Source: Planctomyces sp. SH-PL14
GTDB taxonomy: Bacteria; Planctomycetota; Planctomycetia; Planctomycetales; Planctomycetaceae
DNA: 64,000 nucleotides
Reading direction: 5' to 3'
Assembly (NCBI RefSeq): GCF_001610835.1
Contig: NZ_CP011270.1
Coordinates: 6,466,001-6,530,000, forward strand
Made by a program: the position numbers and the translations under genes. The first letter of the stretch is position 1; each line of letters begins with the position of its first letter. The notes below the pieces were generated by a model. It saw only the letters and a program-made list of their open reading frames with translations, did not search any database and was not told the DNA's origin. Shown in pieces: positions 54,219 to 62,458 of the stretch.

Positions 54219-54545
54219 GCCGGGGTCCAGGGGCACCCCTGGTGGGGAGTGCAGAGGGGCCTGTGTTGTTTTCTTGGCCCTTTGCCCGCCGGAGGCCTGG
54301 CCGTCGAGAGATGTCTGAAGGAGTGAGCATCCAGACGCGGACGACGTTCCGTATGCCCCCTCAACAACCCGCGGGGATTGCAAAGCGAGCGGTGAGTTCT
54401 CAACGCCGGTCCCACAAAACGATCGCCCGTTGTGTACCACGGTTCCTCACAGGAGTGCCTCCGGCGGCAAGGGGGCGAGGCCCCCTTGACCCCGGCTGCC
54501 GTCGCACGTTGGGTTTGAGGTAGCAGAGCCGTGCCGGCAAGGACG
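54219..54545 (+). repeat. Dispersed intergenic element, copy 10 (forward, loop-variant)
   Basis: In the divergent interval between the DUF1501 gene and the HTH gene. The first GC hairpin carries a CTGTGTTGTTTTCTTGG loop (54259-54278 area) instead of CAACG, with arms still complementary; the second hairpin is standard. The rest of 54090-54835 shows no gene. Confidence 0.92.
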
Positions 54546-54835
54546 TGCATTGAGGCACCGGAATCGGACTCACTCCTCGATCGGCGACTGCACTCGTGTA
54601 AATCCTGCACTCGAATACGGGCCGGATTGCAAACCCTGCCCGGCATCAACCCCTTGGCTTGCCCCACAGACCCCGAAATCCCTGAGGATCACAAGAGGCC
54701 GCCACACTCCCTTGACGCGCCGCCCAAAAGGCACGCCCCATGCATTGCTCACAACCGCACGTCATGGACTGACGACTTCCGGCCGGGACGCTCTCTTCTC
54801 CCCGCACCCGCTCTCCCTCCCTGCGAGTCCATGCC

Positions 54836-55417
54836 ATGCTCCGTTCCGCCGATCACTCGATTCTGACCACGGGCGATGTTGCCCGGATCTGCCAGGTCGC
54901 CCCCCGGACCGTCGGAAAGTGGTTCGACTCCGGCCGGCTCAAGGGCTATCGCGTTCCCGGCTCACAGGATCGCCGCATCCCGAGGGACAACCTCATCGAG
55001 TTCATGCGGGCCCACCGCATGCCCCTCGGGGAACTCGCCGACGACGCGGAGCGGCACGCCCTCGTCATCGGCCTGCCGGAGACGGAGTGGGAGGCGCTCC
55101 AGGCGGAACTCGCCGCGGTCGGCGTGAGTGCGAAGCGGGCCGCGTCGCTCTTCGAGGCCGGGATCGTCGTTGCCGAGAGTGAGCCGGAATGCGTCGTCAT
55201 CGACTCCCGGTTCGGCGCCGGCGATGCCGCCCGGGTCCTCCGGGCCGTGAAGGGACTCAAGGCCGGTCCCGTGCGGACGATCGCCCTCGTCGGCGATGAA
55301 GATGGGAACGACTTCTGGATGTCCGGCGGCTTCGACGACCGCTTCCGCCGCCCGTTCGATCTGGCTCTCCTCGCGGTCCGGACCCGCTCGCTCACCGAGA
55401 CGGCCCGTCCCCGATAA
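54836..55417 (+). CDS. HTH DNA-binding protein with degenerate receiver-like domain
   Basis: 193 aa. The N-terminal 65 residues form a MerR/excisionase-type helix-turn-helix (TTGDVARICQVAPRTVGKWF, then SGRLKGYRVPGSQDRRIPR). Residues about 75-175 have a Rossmann/CheY-like alternation: HALVIGLPETEWEAL, PECVVIDSRFGAG, PVRTIALVGDED and a final RRPFDLALL. The usual receiver Lys-Pro is Arg-Arg-Pro and phospho-Asp pocket residues are incomplete, so phosphorylation is unlikely. Probably a transcriptional regulator. Start ATG 54836; convergent with the STN-domain gene 17 bp on. Confidence 0.72.
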   Translation: MLRSADHSILTTGDVARICQVAPRTVGKWFDSGRLKGYRVPGSQDRRIPRDNLIEFMRAHRMPLGELADDAERHALVIGLPETEWEALQAELAAVGVSAKRAASLFEAGIVVAESEPECVVIDSRFGAGDAARVLRAVKGLKAGPVRTIALVGDEDGNDFWMSGGFDDRFRRPFDLALLAVRTRSLTETARPR

Positions 55418-55434
55418 GACCACGGGCGGAGCGG

Positions 55435-56550
55435 TCAGCGAGTGCCGGCCTCCGGTTTCAGGCGGGCCGTCGTCCCGTCAATCTCGGAGACCGCCCGGAG
55501 CTGAGCGGCGATCGCCTCCACGACTTCCGCGGGAGTCGCGTCGCGGAGCTCCAGCGAGAGACGGGTGTCGAGGTCGATCCCTTCCGCGACGTCGAAGGCC
55601 AGCCCGGTCGCCTCGAGGGCCTTGAGGACGTCCCGGGCCGGCGTCTGGGCGACCCGGAACGTGAGCCGCTTGCGGGAGAGATCGACCGGCTTCGGCTTGG
55701 GCCGGACGGGCTTGGAAGCGGGGCGGATCCACTCTTCGACCTGCTCGTGCTGTTCGATCCGCCCCGCGAACTCGACCTTCCCCGCCGTCGTGGTGACCGC
55801 CAGCTCGGGCCACGCCGACCGGATCTGGCCCGTGATCTCTTTCATCCTTGCGGCGGGGACCGGGTGCGGGCGGGTGATCGTCGCCGCGGCAGGGAAGGGG
55901 ACGAGGCGAATCGCAGCCGCGTTCTCCGACCATTCGAACCCGAGGCCGAACTGGGCGCAGAAGAGCGTCAGGCTCTCGACGGTCGACGACTGCGGAAGCG
56001 TCTCTTCCGCCATGAGGTCATAGGGGAGCTGCTCCGGGTTCAGCACCCGCAGGCCGGCGGGGCGGGTGAGGCGGTCGAGGACCTCCCGTGGTTCGGCGAG
56101 ATCGGCCCACGCGACCTCCCGCGGGCGGGCGAGCTCCGCGCGGCGCTTGGGGGGGCTCGCGGTCAGCTCCATTCGTCGCAGTTCCGCCATCGTCCGCAGC
56201 GCGCCGGCGCTCTCCGGCGGACCGAAGTAGAGGACGCTCCCCACGGTCGTCATGGCCGTTCCGGATTGCTCGGCGGCTGCCGCCAATGCCTCTTTCAGCG
56301 AGAGGCGATTGTCGGCGAGCGTGACCGTCCGGTTGGGATCACAGCGGCGGTCCAGCACCATCGCGATCCGCAGTTGCCCGCTGAGATCGCGGAGGGCCAG
56401 ACGGATCGGCTTCTTATTGAAGAGAGCGAGGCACGGTTCTTCGAGGGCCGCGGAGACCGACGAACCGGCAAGCCACGGATCGGCCGCATCCACCGGCAGT
56501 GCGGTGGTCAGGCCGAACACAAGGCCGACGAAGAAGAACCGCCACGCCAT
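55435..56550 (-). CDS. Secreted STN-like (secretin/TonB short N-terminal domain) protein
   Basis: 371 aa. The signal peptide is MAWRFFFVGLVFGLTTALPV, then a repeat-like set of domains: I-R-L-A-L-R-D-L-S-G-Q-L-R-I-A-M-V-L-D ... V-T-L-A-D-N-R-L-S-L-K-E-A-L and later LTFRVAQTPARDVLKALEATG...LDTRLSLELRDATPAEVVEAIA, typical STN/NTD-like folds of secretin or TonB receptor N-termini. There is no beta-barrel or secretin domain, so this is a stand-alone periplasmic protein. It has a second ATG at 56592 in frame; 56550 gives the better signal peptide. Confidence 0.72.
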   Translation of the reverse strand: MAWRFFFVGLVFGLTTALPVDAADPWLAGSSVSAALEEPCLALFNKKPIRLALRDLSGQLRIAMVLDRRCDPNRTVTLADNRLSLKEALAAAAEQSGTAMTTVGSVLYFGPPESAGALRTMAELRRMELTASPPKRRAELARPREVAWADLAEPREVLDRLTRPAGLRVLNPEQLPYDLMAEETLPQSSTVESLTLFCAQFGLGFEWSENAAAIRLVPFPAAATITRPHPVPAARMKEITGQIRSAWPELAVTTTAGKVEFAGRIEQHEQVEEWIRPASKPVRPKPKPVDLSRKRLTFRVAQTPARDVLKALEATGLAFDVAEGIDLDTRLSLELRDATPAEVVEAIAAQLRAVSEIDGTTARLKPEAGTR

Positions 56551-56646
56551 GCGGATCTCGAGGGGAGGAACGACGCCGAGCCACGAAACCATCAGTTGTC
56601 GGCATCTTCACTCAATGCTGACGGCTGACGGCAGGTGGCTCAAGGC

Positions 56647-57252
56647 TCAGTAGTTCCGGATCAGGCCGACCAGGACCCCCAGGATCTCGACGTTCTGAGA
56701 GTAGATCGGCGACATCGTCGGGTTGCAGGGCTCGAGGCGGTACCGGTGATCCTCGCGGTAGAACTTCTTGAGAGTCGCGTCGTCATGGTCGACGAGGGCC
56801 GCCACGATCTCTCCATCGCGGGCATGCGGCTGCTTGCGGATCACCGCGTAGTCCCCGTCCGCGATATGGGCGTCGATCATCGACTCCCCGCGGACCTTCA
56901 GGCAGAAGTGGTCGGCGTCCTGAAAGAGGGGACCGAAGTCGATCCGCTCCGCCTGCTCGACCGCCAGGACCGGCGTACCGGCGGCGATCTGGCCGCACAT
57001 CGGGAGGCTGGCCCGCTTGAGCTGCGGCTGGTCGGTGAGCTGGATGGCCCGGGACATCCCCTGCTCCCGCAGGATGAGCCCCTTCCGCTCCAGGGCCTTG
57101 AGATGGCACATGACGCCGTTGGGGGAGCGGATCTCGAACGCCGAGCCGATCTCACGTACCGTCGGCCCGTAGCCCCGATTCAGGATCTTGTCCTTGATGA
57201 ACTCGTAGATCTCCTGCTGCCGCTGCGTCAGGGTCGTCCGCTCAAATGACAT
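56647..57252 (-). CDS. lexA: LexA repressor
   Basis: 201 aa SOS repressor. The N-terminal winged helix has LTQRQQEIYEFIKDKI and P-T-V-R-E-I-G-S-A-F-E-I-R-S-P-N-G-V. The cleavage site is A91-G92 in IAAGTP, the catalytic Ser is S124 in GESMIDAHI, and the catalytic Lys is about K162 in DDATLKKF, so self-cleavage capacity is intact. It represses SOS genes until RecA-ssDNA triggers autocleavage. ATG 57252 decides the start; residues upstream in frame are not LexA-like. Probably autoregulated through the GAAC-N4-GTTC element at 57374. Confidence 0.95.
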   Translation of the reverse strand: MSFERTTLTQRQQEIYEFIKDKILNRGYGPTVREIGSAFEIRSPNGVMCHLKALERKGLILREQGMSRAIQLTDQPQLKRASLPMCGQIAAGTPVLAVEQAERIDFGPLFQDADHFCLKVRGESMIDAHIADGDYAVIRKQPHARDGEIVAALVDHDDATLKKFYREDHRYRLEPCNPTMSPIYSQNVEILGVLVGLIRNY

Positions 57253-57373
57253 TCGACTGTCCTCCCGACCGCTCGCTCTTCTGAAACCACCTTTTTCAGG
57301 GTGGTCCCCTTTGCAGAGCCGTTCGTCGACCGCGTGCGTCCCACCATCGACAGTCAAGTATCGACGGCGAACA

Positions 57374-57404
57374 GAACCTTTGTTCAGATGTGTTTTCTAT
57401 TATA
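57374..57404 (-). promoter_or_regulatory. Probable lexA promoter with LexA box (GAAC-N4-GTTC)
   Basis: GAACCTTTGTTC at 57374-57385 is an exact GAAC-N4-GTTC palindrome, the core of the Bacillus-type LexA (Cheo) box. A minus-strand -10 TATAAT is the complement of 57399-57404, so the box lies just downstream of the -10 toward lexA, 122 bp from ATG 57252. No good -35 was found. The 57386-57618 remainder shows no gene. Confidence 0.7.
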
Positions 57405-57618
57405 CTAGTGGCTTTCGTACAAGTGGATTTCTGTACAGAATTGCCGTTGACACTGCGGGGTGTGCCGGCGAGTCGGCCCGCCGACCCCCGCAAAGTTTGA
57501 CTGACCCGAATGACGCACACGCCACGCTCAATCCCGTCCGGCAGAGCATCCGTTGCGATGAGTCCATGCGGACTCCCCGCCGATACGACTCTCGACCGAG
57601 ACCCCCGGGAGGGAGCGA

Positions 57619-58716
57619 TTGCGAACGTTCGGAACTCTCTGTCGATTGACCGCCTCCGCCGCATTCCTGTGGGCGGCGGCGGGACTGTTGCCCGCACAGG
57701 CCCTCGCCCGCGAAGCGGTTCGGCCCGGAGGGCTGGTCCGGCTCGATAGGATCGAGGAGGTCTTTGAGGCCCCGGCGGATCCGGTCGGGCGGCAGACGCT
57801 CGATGACTGGGACTGCCGCGATGCCGAAGCGGTCTTCAAGGAGCCCAAGGTGGGGCCCGTCCAGCGGATGGCCTTTGAAGAGGTGGTCCCGCCGGTTCCG
57901 CCAGACGTCGTTCCGGCCGGGCCGCCGGTCGATGTCCCCCGGTCCCTGCTGTCCGACGACGTCTGGCAGCTGCTTCCGGACGGCGTGATGTACCCGTCCT
58001 ACCTCGCCGGTGAGAAGGAGCCCCGCTTCCAGGCGGTCTGGCTCCGCGGACCGGACGGGATCTGGCGCTGGGAAACGGCGCTCGGGGGCCGCATGTCGCT
58101 CCTCCGCAAGGGGACGCTCGACGACGTCCATCCCGAGGGCTGGGAACTGCAGCTCGAGGGGGCCGCGCTCGCCCGCGTTCAGGTCTTCGAAGAATCGGCC
58201 CCCCTTGATGCGACCGATTACCGGATCGGCTTCCTGAGCGTCTGGCGGGAAGGTCCCTGGGCGTTCAAGGCGGGCTACTATCACCTGAGCTCGCACGCCG
58301 GGGATGAGTTCCTGCTGGCGAACCCCGCCTACCAGCGGATCAACTACGTCCGCGACTCGGCGATCTTCGGCACGTTCTACGAGGTCTCGGACTCCATCCA
58401 GATCTACGGGGAAGTCGGGCTGGCGGCGGTCGACGGCGGAGCGGAGCCGCTCGAGTTCCAGTACGGGATCCAGTACAGCCCGCAGGGGCCGACGGGGCTC
58501 AAGGGGACGCCGTTCGCCGCCGTGAACGGCCACACCCGCCAGGACGACGGCTGGATCACGAGCTTCAACCTCGTGGCCGGCTGGCAATGGCGGGGACGGT
58601 ACTCGAACCACCTGTGGCGAGCCGGCTTCCAGTTCTACAACGGCCCGGCGATGCAGTGGGAGTTCGTCGGCCGCCGCGAGACGCTCGGCGGGGCGGGGAT
58701 CTGGTACGACTTCTGA
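57619..58716 (+). CDS. DUF1207 family outer-membrane-like protein
   Basis: 365 aa. Signal MRTFGTLCRLTASAAFLWAA with cleavage near ALA. The body is beta-rich with DVWQLLPDGVMYPSYLAGEKEPRF (family opening), W-E-L-Q-L-E-G-A-A-L-A-R and F-K-A-G-Y-Y-H-L-S-S-H-A-G-D-E-F and R-D-S-A-I-F-G-T-F-Y-E-V-S-D. The C-terminus ends on an aromatic (WYDF), as in outer-membrane barrels. The start is TTG 57619 after GGGAGGGA. Function unknown; found mainly in planctomycetes. Confidence 0.85.
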   Translation: MRTFGTLCRLTASAAFLWAAAGLLPAQALAREAVRPGGLVRLDRIEEVFEAPADPVGRQTLDDWDCRDAEAVFKEPKVGPVQRMAFEEVVPPVPPDVVPAGPPVDVPRSLLSDDVWQLLPDGVMYPSYLAGEKEPRFQAVWLRGPDGIWRWETALGGRMSLLRKGTLDDVHPEGWELQLEGAALARVQVFEESAPLDATDYRIGFLSVWREGPWAFKAGYYHLSSHAGDEFLLANPAYQRINYVRDSAIFGTFYEVSDSIQIYGEVGLAAVDGGAEPLEFQYGIQYSPQGPTGLKGTPFAAVNGHTRQDDGWITSFNLVAGWQWRGRYSNHLWRAGFQFYNGPAMQWEFVGRRETLGGAGIWYDF

Positions 58717-58765
58717 CGTCGTCGTTGTCCCCGTTCACCCCCTGGGTCATGCTGTCACGGCCCGC

Positions 58766-59137
58766 TCAGACGTCATCAGTGTCACGCGGGTTCTGCGGCT
58801 GAAAGGTGACGCCGGGGTGACAATGGACACTGATTCCCGATGGGAAATCGAGGCTCACCTCGTGCCTCAGGTGAAGGAGCAGGCGAACTTCTTCTCCGAG
58901 TTCATCGAGGCGTTTGCGAGAGAGCCCGAGGTGGCACATCGGTTCGCCACAGCAGAAGGGCGAACCCTCGGAGAGAAAATGCAGGGTTGCGGCCACGCGA
59001 AGCGAGCGAATCGGGTGGCCGGTCGCGGCCACGTGATTCACGACGAGCCATAGGGCGGCGTCGGGAAGCGGGCAGATCTTGGCAAGAGCCGCTTCGACGA
59101 TTCGTTTCAGTTCGAGCTGGGAACGTTTGCCCGACAT
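58766..59137 (-). CDS. Small Cys-containing hypothetical protein
   Basis: 123 aa from ATG 59137 (MSGKRSQLELKRIVEAAL). The body has P-F-C-C-G-E-P-M-C-H-L-G-L-S and V-S-L-D-F-P-S-G-I-S-V-H-C-H-P-G-V-T-F. The Cys/His cluster suggests a metal site but matches no family I recognise. The opposite-strand frame over the same DNA is weaker. Close to map (34 bp between stop of map and this start on the same strand). Confidence 0.6.
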   Translation of the reverse strand: MSGKRSQLELKRIVEAALAKICPLPDAALWLVVNHVAATGHPIRSLRVAATLHFLSEGSPFCCGEPMCHLGLSRKRLDELGEEVRLLLHLRHEVSLDFPSGISVHCHPGVTFQPQNPRDTDDV

Positions 59138-59171
59138 TGGCTGTGATGTGGTTGTCACTTGGGGGTTCTGT

Positions 59172-59957
59172 TCACCAGCGGAAATCTCCACCCACCCCTG
59201 CCGTGACCAGAAGCGGCCCGTCCTTCGTGACGGCGACCGTGTGTTCGAAGTGGACGCTCGGCTGGCCGTCGACCGTGACGGCGGTCCAGTGGTCCCGCAG
59301 GACCTTGATTCCCTTCCGGCCGGCGTTGATCATCGGCTCGATCGCCAGGACGAGTCCCGGACGGATCTCGAAGTCCTCCTTGGCCAGCTCCTTCGAGACG
59401 TAATTCGGGATCTGCGGCGACTCGTGCATCTTCCGGCCGATCCCGTGGCCGACGAACTCCTCGACGATGCTGCAGCCGGCGGCGTGGATCACTTTCTCCA
59501 TCCGGCGGGCGATCGCGGACCATTTTCGCTCAGTTGTCAGGCCGCGGATCGCTTCCCGCAGGGCCTCCTCGCCGCACTGCATCAGCTTCTGCTTCTGAGG
59601 GCTGATCGTTCCGACGGCGTAGGTCCAGGCGGAGTCCGCGCACCAGCCGGCGAGGCGGCAGCCGGTGTCGACGCTGATGATGTCCCCCTCCTTGAGCCGG
59701 TAATCCCCGGGAATGCCGTGCACGACCTGCTCGTTGGGGCTGATGCAGGTCACGGCGGGGAAGGGGACTTTGCCCGGATACCCCTTGAAAAGGGGCTCCG
59801 CCTTGTGCCGCTCGAAGAGGGCCTCGATCTCCCTGTCGATCGCCCGCGTCTCGACCCCCGGCGTCATCATCGAGGCGGCGATGCGGTGCGCCTCGGCGAC
59901 GAGCTTGCCCGCCTCCTGCATGAGGGCGATTTCGCGGGGAGACTTGAGCGTGATCAT
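59172..59957 (-). CDS. map: Methionine aminopeptidase, type I
   Basis: 261 aa. Removes N-terminal Met from nascent proteins. Metal ligands: [17 protein letters not shown] (two Asp), [17 protein letters not shown] (His), [10 protein letters not shown] (Glu) and a final FEHTVAVT (Glu), all in the M24A order. No N-terminal zinc-finger extension. Downstream of secY on the same strand but separated by a terminator, so probably expressed from its own promoter. Confidence 0.93.
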   Translation of the reverse strand: MITLKSPREIALMQEAGKLVAEAHRIAASMMTPGVETRAIDREIEALFERHKAEPLFKGYPGKVPFPAVTCISPNEQVVHGIPGDYRLKEGDIISVDTGCRLAGWCADSAWTYAVGTISPQKQKLMQCGEEALREAIRGLTTERKWSAIARRMEKVIHAAGCSIVEEFVGHGIGRKMHESPQIPNYVSKELAKEDFEIRPGLVLAIEPMINAGRKGIKVLRDHWTAVTVDGQPSVHFEHTVAVTKDGPLLVTAGVGGDFRW

Positions 59958-60038
59958 GCGGGAATCGTAGCGAAGCGAGAGTGACGAGGTGCCCCGAAGA
60001 CCGCCTCCGTGAGGGGGCGACCGGGGCGGAAACGAAAA

Positions 60039-60067
60039 GACCGCGTTGAATCGGAATCAACGCGGTC
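60039..60067 (-). terminator. Intrinsic terminator after secY
   Basis: 11-bp stem GACCGCGTTGA/TCAACGCGGTC with a 7-base loop. On the minus strand TTTTCGTTT follows. It lies between secY and map. Confidence 0.88.
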
Positions 60068-60101
60068 GGAATCGGACGGCAGCCGAACCGAAGGCCAGGG
60101 C

Positions 60102-61478
60102 CTACAGGTTCTCGTCGGTCTCGAGGAGACCGCCCTTACCCCGCATGACGAGGTGGCTGTCGATCTTCTGCACGACGTCGAGGGCCACGGAGACGACGAT
60201 CATGAGACCCGTTCCTCCGTAGAAGCTCGCCACGAGCGGGTTGATGTTCATCCCCGCCGCCATGAGGGTCGGGACGATCGCGATCAGGGCCAGGGCCCCG
60301 GCCCCGACGTAGGTGACGCGGTGCATCACGTCGTCCAGGTACTCGGCGGTCCGCTGGCCGGGGCGATACCCCGGGACGAAGCTTCCGTAGTCCTTCAGGT
60401 TGTCGGCCATTTCCTTCGGGTTGAAGGTGATCGACGTCCAGAAGTAGGCAAAGAAGTAGATCAGGAGGATGTAGCAGACGTTGTAGACGAAGCCCCGGTC
60501 GAGGCCGAAGAGCTGCGACAGCGTGAGCAGCCAGATCTGGCTGGGGAAGACCTGGTAGGCCCAGCTGAAGATCATCTGCGGGATGACGAGGAGGCTCGAC
60601 GCGAAGATGATCGGCATGACGCCCGACTGGTTGAGCCGGAGCGGGAGGAACTGCCGCGTCCCGCCCAGGACCCGGCGGCCGCGGACGTGCTTCGCGCTCT
60701 GGATTGGGATCCGCCGCTGGGCCTGCGTGATCGCCACGACGCCGATGATGACCGCCACGAAGAGGAAGACGAGCAGCAGCAGCTTGTCGACCCCGGCGTC
60801 GCTGCCGAGCTTGATGTTGAACCGGCCGCTCTGGAACGCCGGAGCGAGGATTTCCCCCAGGGCCCGCGGCATCTGGGCCAGGATCCCCGCCATGATCAGG
60901 AGCGAGATCCCGTTGCCGATGCCGTATTCGTCGATCTGCTCGCCAATCCACATCAGGAGCACGGTCCCGGCGGTCATCATGAAGGCCGCCATGATCTGGT
61001 ACCAGATGCCGGAATAGTCCGAGAGCAGGAAGCCGGTGCCGCCGTCGGCCTGCCCCTGGCTCTGGAGGACGCGGACCCAGAAGAAGCTCTGAGCGAGGGC
61101 AATGGCGACGGTCGCGTAGCGGGTGTACTCGTTAATCTTCTTGCGGCCCGCTTCCCCTTCCTTCTGAAGGGCTTCGAGCGGGGGATAGACGGTCCCCAGG
61201 AGCTGGAAAATGATCGACGCCGAGATATACGGCATGATCCCCAGTCCGAAGATTGTCGCGTTCCCCAGCGCGCCGGCCGAGAAGAGCGACATCGTCTGCA
61301 TGATCTGGCCGAGTGTCCCCTGGCTGGTGCGCTGCAGGATCTCGACGAATCGCTCCTGATCGATGATCGGCAGGAGAAGCGAGTAGCCGAGCCGGTACAC
61401 GGCGAGCAGAATCAACGTCAGGATGATCTTCTGCCGGAGTTCCGGAATCTTGAAGACCATCAACAAACGCGAAAGCAT
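60102..61478 (-). CDS. secY: SecY, protein-conducting channel
   Basis: 458 aa with ten TM helices. Recognised features are the start KIPELRQKIILTLILLAVYRLG, the plug region, L-G-I-M-P-Y-I-S-A-S-I-I-F-Q-L, and the cytoplasmic loop GRRVLGGTRQFLPLRLNQSGVMPIIFASS. It forms the inner-membrane translocation pore with SecE/SecG and takes substrates from SecA. Part of the spc operon; GGAAGGGA precedes ATG 61478. A hairpin-bearing 397-bp gap separates it from rplO. A terminator follows. Confidence 0.95.
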   Translation of the reverse strand: MLSRLLMVFKIPELRQKIILTLILLAVYRLGYSLLLPIIDQERFVEILQRTSQGTLGQIMQTMSLFSAGALGNATIFGLGIMPYISASIIFQLLGTVYPPLEALQKEGEAGRKKINEYTRYATVAIALAQSFFWVRVLQSQGQADGGTGFLLSDYSGIWYQIMAAFMMTAGTVLLMWIGEQIDEYGIGNGISLLIMAGILAQMPRALGEILAPAFQSGRFNIKLGSDAGVDKLLLLVFLFVAVIIGVVAITQAQRRIPIQSAKHVRGRRVLGGTRQFLPLRLNQSGVMPIIFASSLLVIPQMIFSWAYQVFPSQIWLLTLSQLFGLDRGFVYNVCYILLIYFFAYFWTSITFNPKEMADNLKDYGSFVPGYRPGQRTAEYLDDVMHRVTYVGAGALALIAIVPTLMAAGMNINPLVASFYGGTGLMIVVSVALDVVQKIDSHLVMRGKGGLLETDENL

Positions 61479-61875
61479 GTTTCGAGTCCCTTCCGCCTGA
61501 CACTACGGACCGGATCTTCGCGGAAAGACACGCTTCCGGGAAGACCGTTCGGGGAGCCGGAAGGAACGCCCTTGCCGGTCACCACCAGAGCCGGTGACCG
61601 GAAGCGGACGGTTCGGTTGGCCATCCGCAGCGAGCAGCCCTGACAAACGGAATGCCGCGTGGAACGGGGAACCGTCGGGAGTCCACTCTACTGGGGTGGC
61701 GGACGGAAAAGCCGTTCGCAATCACCTGCTGGCCGCCGCTAGAGCGTTCTGCTCTACCGTGTCCCTGCGACGGGAGCCTTCGCTTGGAAAAGCCGGAACT
61801 CCGCGAGGCAGGGCACCCTAACGCTTGATCGGTACGTTCGATCGGTCTCTGATCTAGCCCGGGCGGCCACGCGGA
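61479..61875. other. rplO-secY spacer with a 9-bp inverted repeat
   Basis: No gene is seen. CCGGTCACC-N9-GGTGACCGG lies at 61575-61601, about 97 bp upstream of secY, without a T tract, so not an intrinsic terminator. It could be an RNA structure in the secY leader, or DNA site. Confidence 0.5.
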
Positions 61876-62328
61876 CTATGACAGAATCTTTTCAACCGTG
61901 CCACCCGCCGCCTGGATCTTCTGTTCCGCCTGGGCGGAGAAGCGGTGGGCCTGGACGGTCAGCTTCTTGTTCAGGTCGCCGTTGCCAAGGACCTTGATGA
62001 CGTCGTAACGGCCCTTGGCGAGGCCGACGGTCTTCAGCGATTCCTCGTTGACCACCGCGCCGCTCTCGAACTTGAGCTCAAGCCACTTGAGGTTGATCTC
62101 GAGGATCTTGGGGGCGTGGGCGCGGTTGTTGAAACCCCGCTTGGCGACGAGGCGGAGGAGGGGCTTCTGACCCCCTTCGAAGTTCGCCTTGACGGCCGAA
62201 CCGCGACGGCTTCCCTGACCCTTGTGACCGCGGCCCGAGGTCTTGCCGTGGCCCGAACCGCAACCGCGGCCAATCCGCTTGCGCGGCTTGTGGGCGTGGA
62301 TTCCCTGGTGGACGTCGTGAATGATCAT
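61876..62328 (-). CDS. rplO: 50S ribosomal protein L15
   Basis: 150 aa. The typical N-terminal basic stretch RKRIGRGCGSGHGKTSGRGHKGQGSR (family signature) and the C-terminal K-V-L-G-N-G-D-L-N-K-K-L-T-V-Q-A-H-R-F-S motif. Large-subunit protein of the spc operon; rpmD would normally precede it but is absent here. Confidence 0.96.
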   Translation of the reverse strand: MIIHDVHQGIHAHKPRKRIGRGCGSGHGKTSGRGHKGQGSRRGSAVKANFEGGQKPLLRLVAKRGFNNRAHAPKILEINLKWLELKFESGAVVNEESLKTVGLAKGRYDVIKVLGNGDLNKKLTVQAHRFSAQAEQKIQAAGGTVEKILS

Positions 62329-62458
62329 GGGAGCCGTAATCCTTGGATTCGCCGGTCGTCGCGACCCGAATCCCTCTTCGTGTAACCTGTGCCGTCCGAA
62401 CTGTCCCGTCCCGGGCTATGCCGTCGGAACCCACTACAACCGCCAGCCGGGGCCGGTC

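Noticed and set aside
54090-54440. N-terminal extension of the DUF1501 protein into repeat copy 10
   Set aside because: The extension is repeat-derived translation. The TTG at 54089 with a GGGGAGA fits the signal peptide better.
309-54545. Reading the ten repeats as a CRISPR array or as genes
   Set aside because: Copies are kilobases apart with both orientations and no spacers, and ORFs in them are not conserved between copies.
62329-62458. rpmD between rpsE and rplO
   Set aside because: The 130-bp gap is too short for L30 (about 60 codons) and reads no L30 motif.
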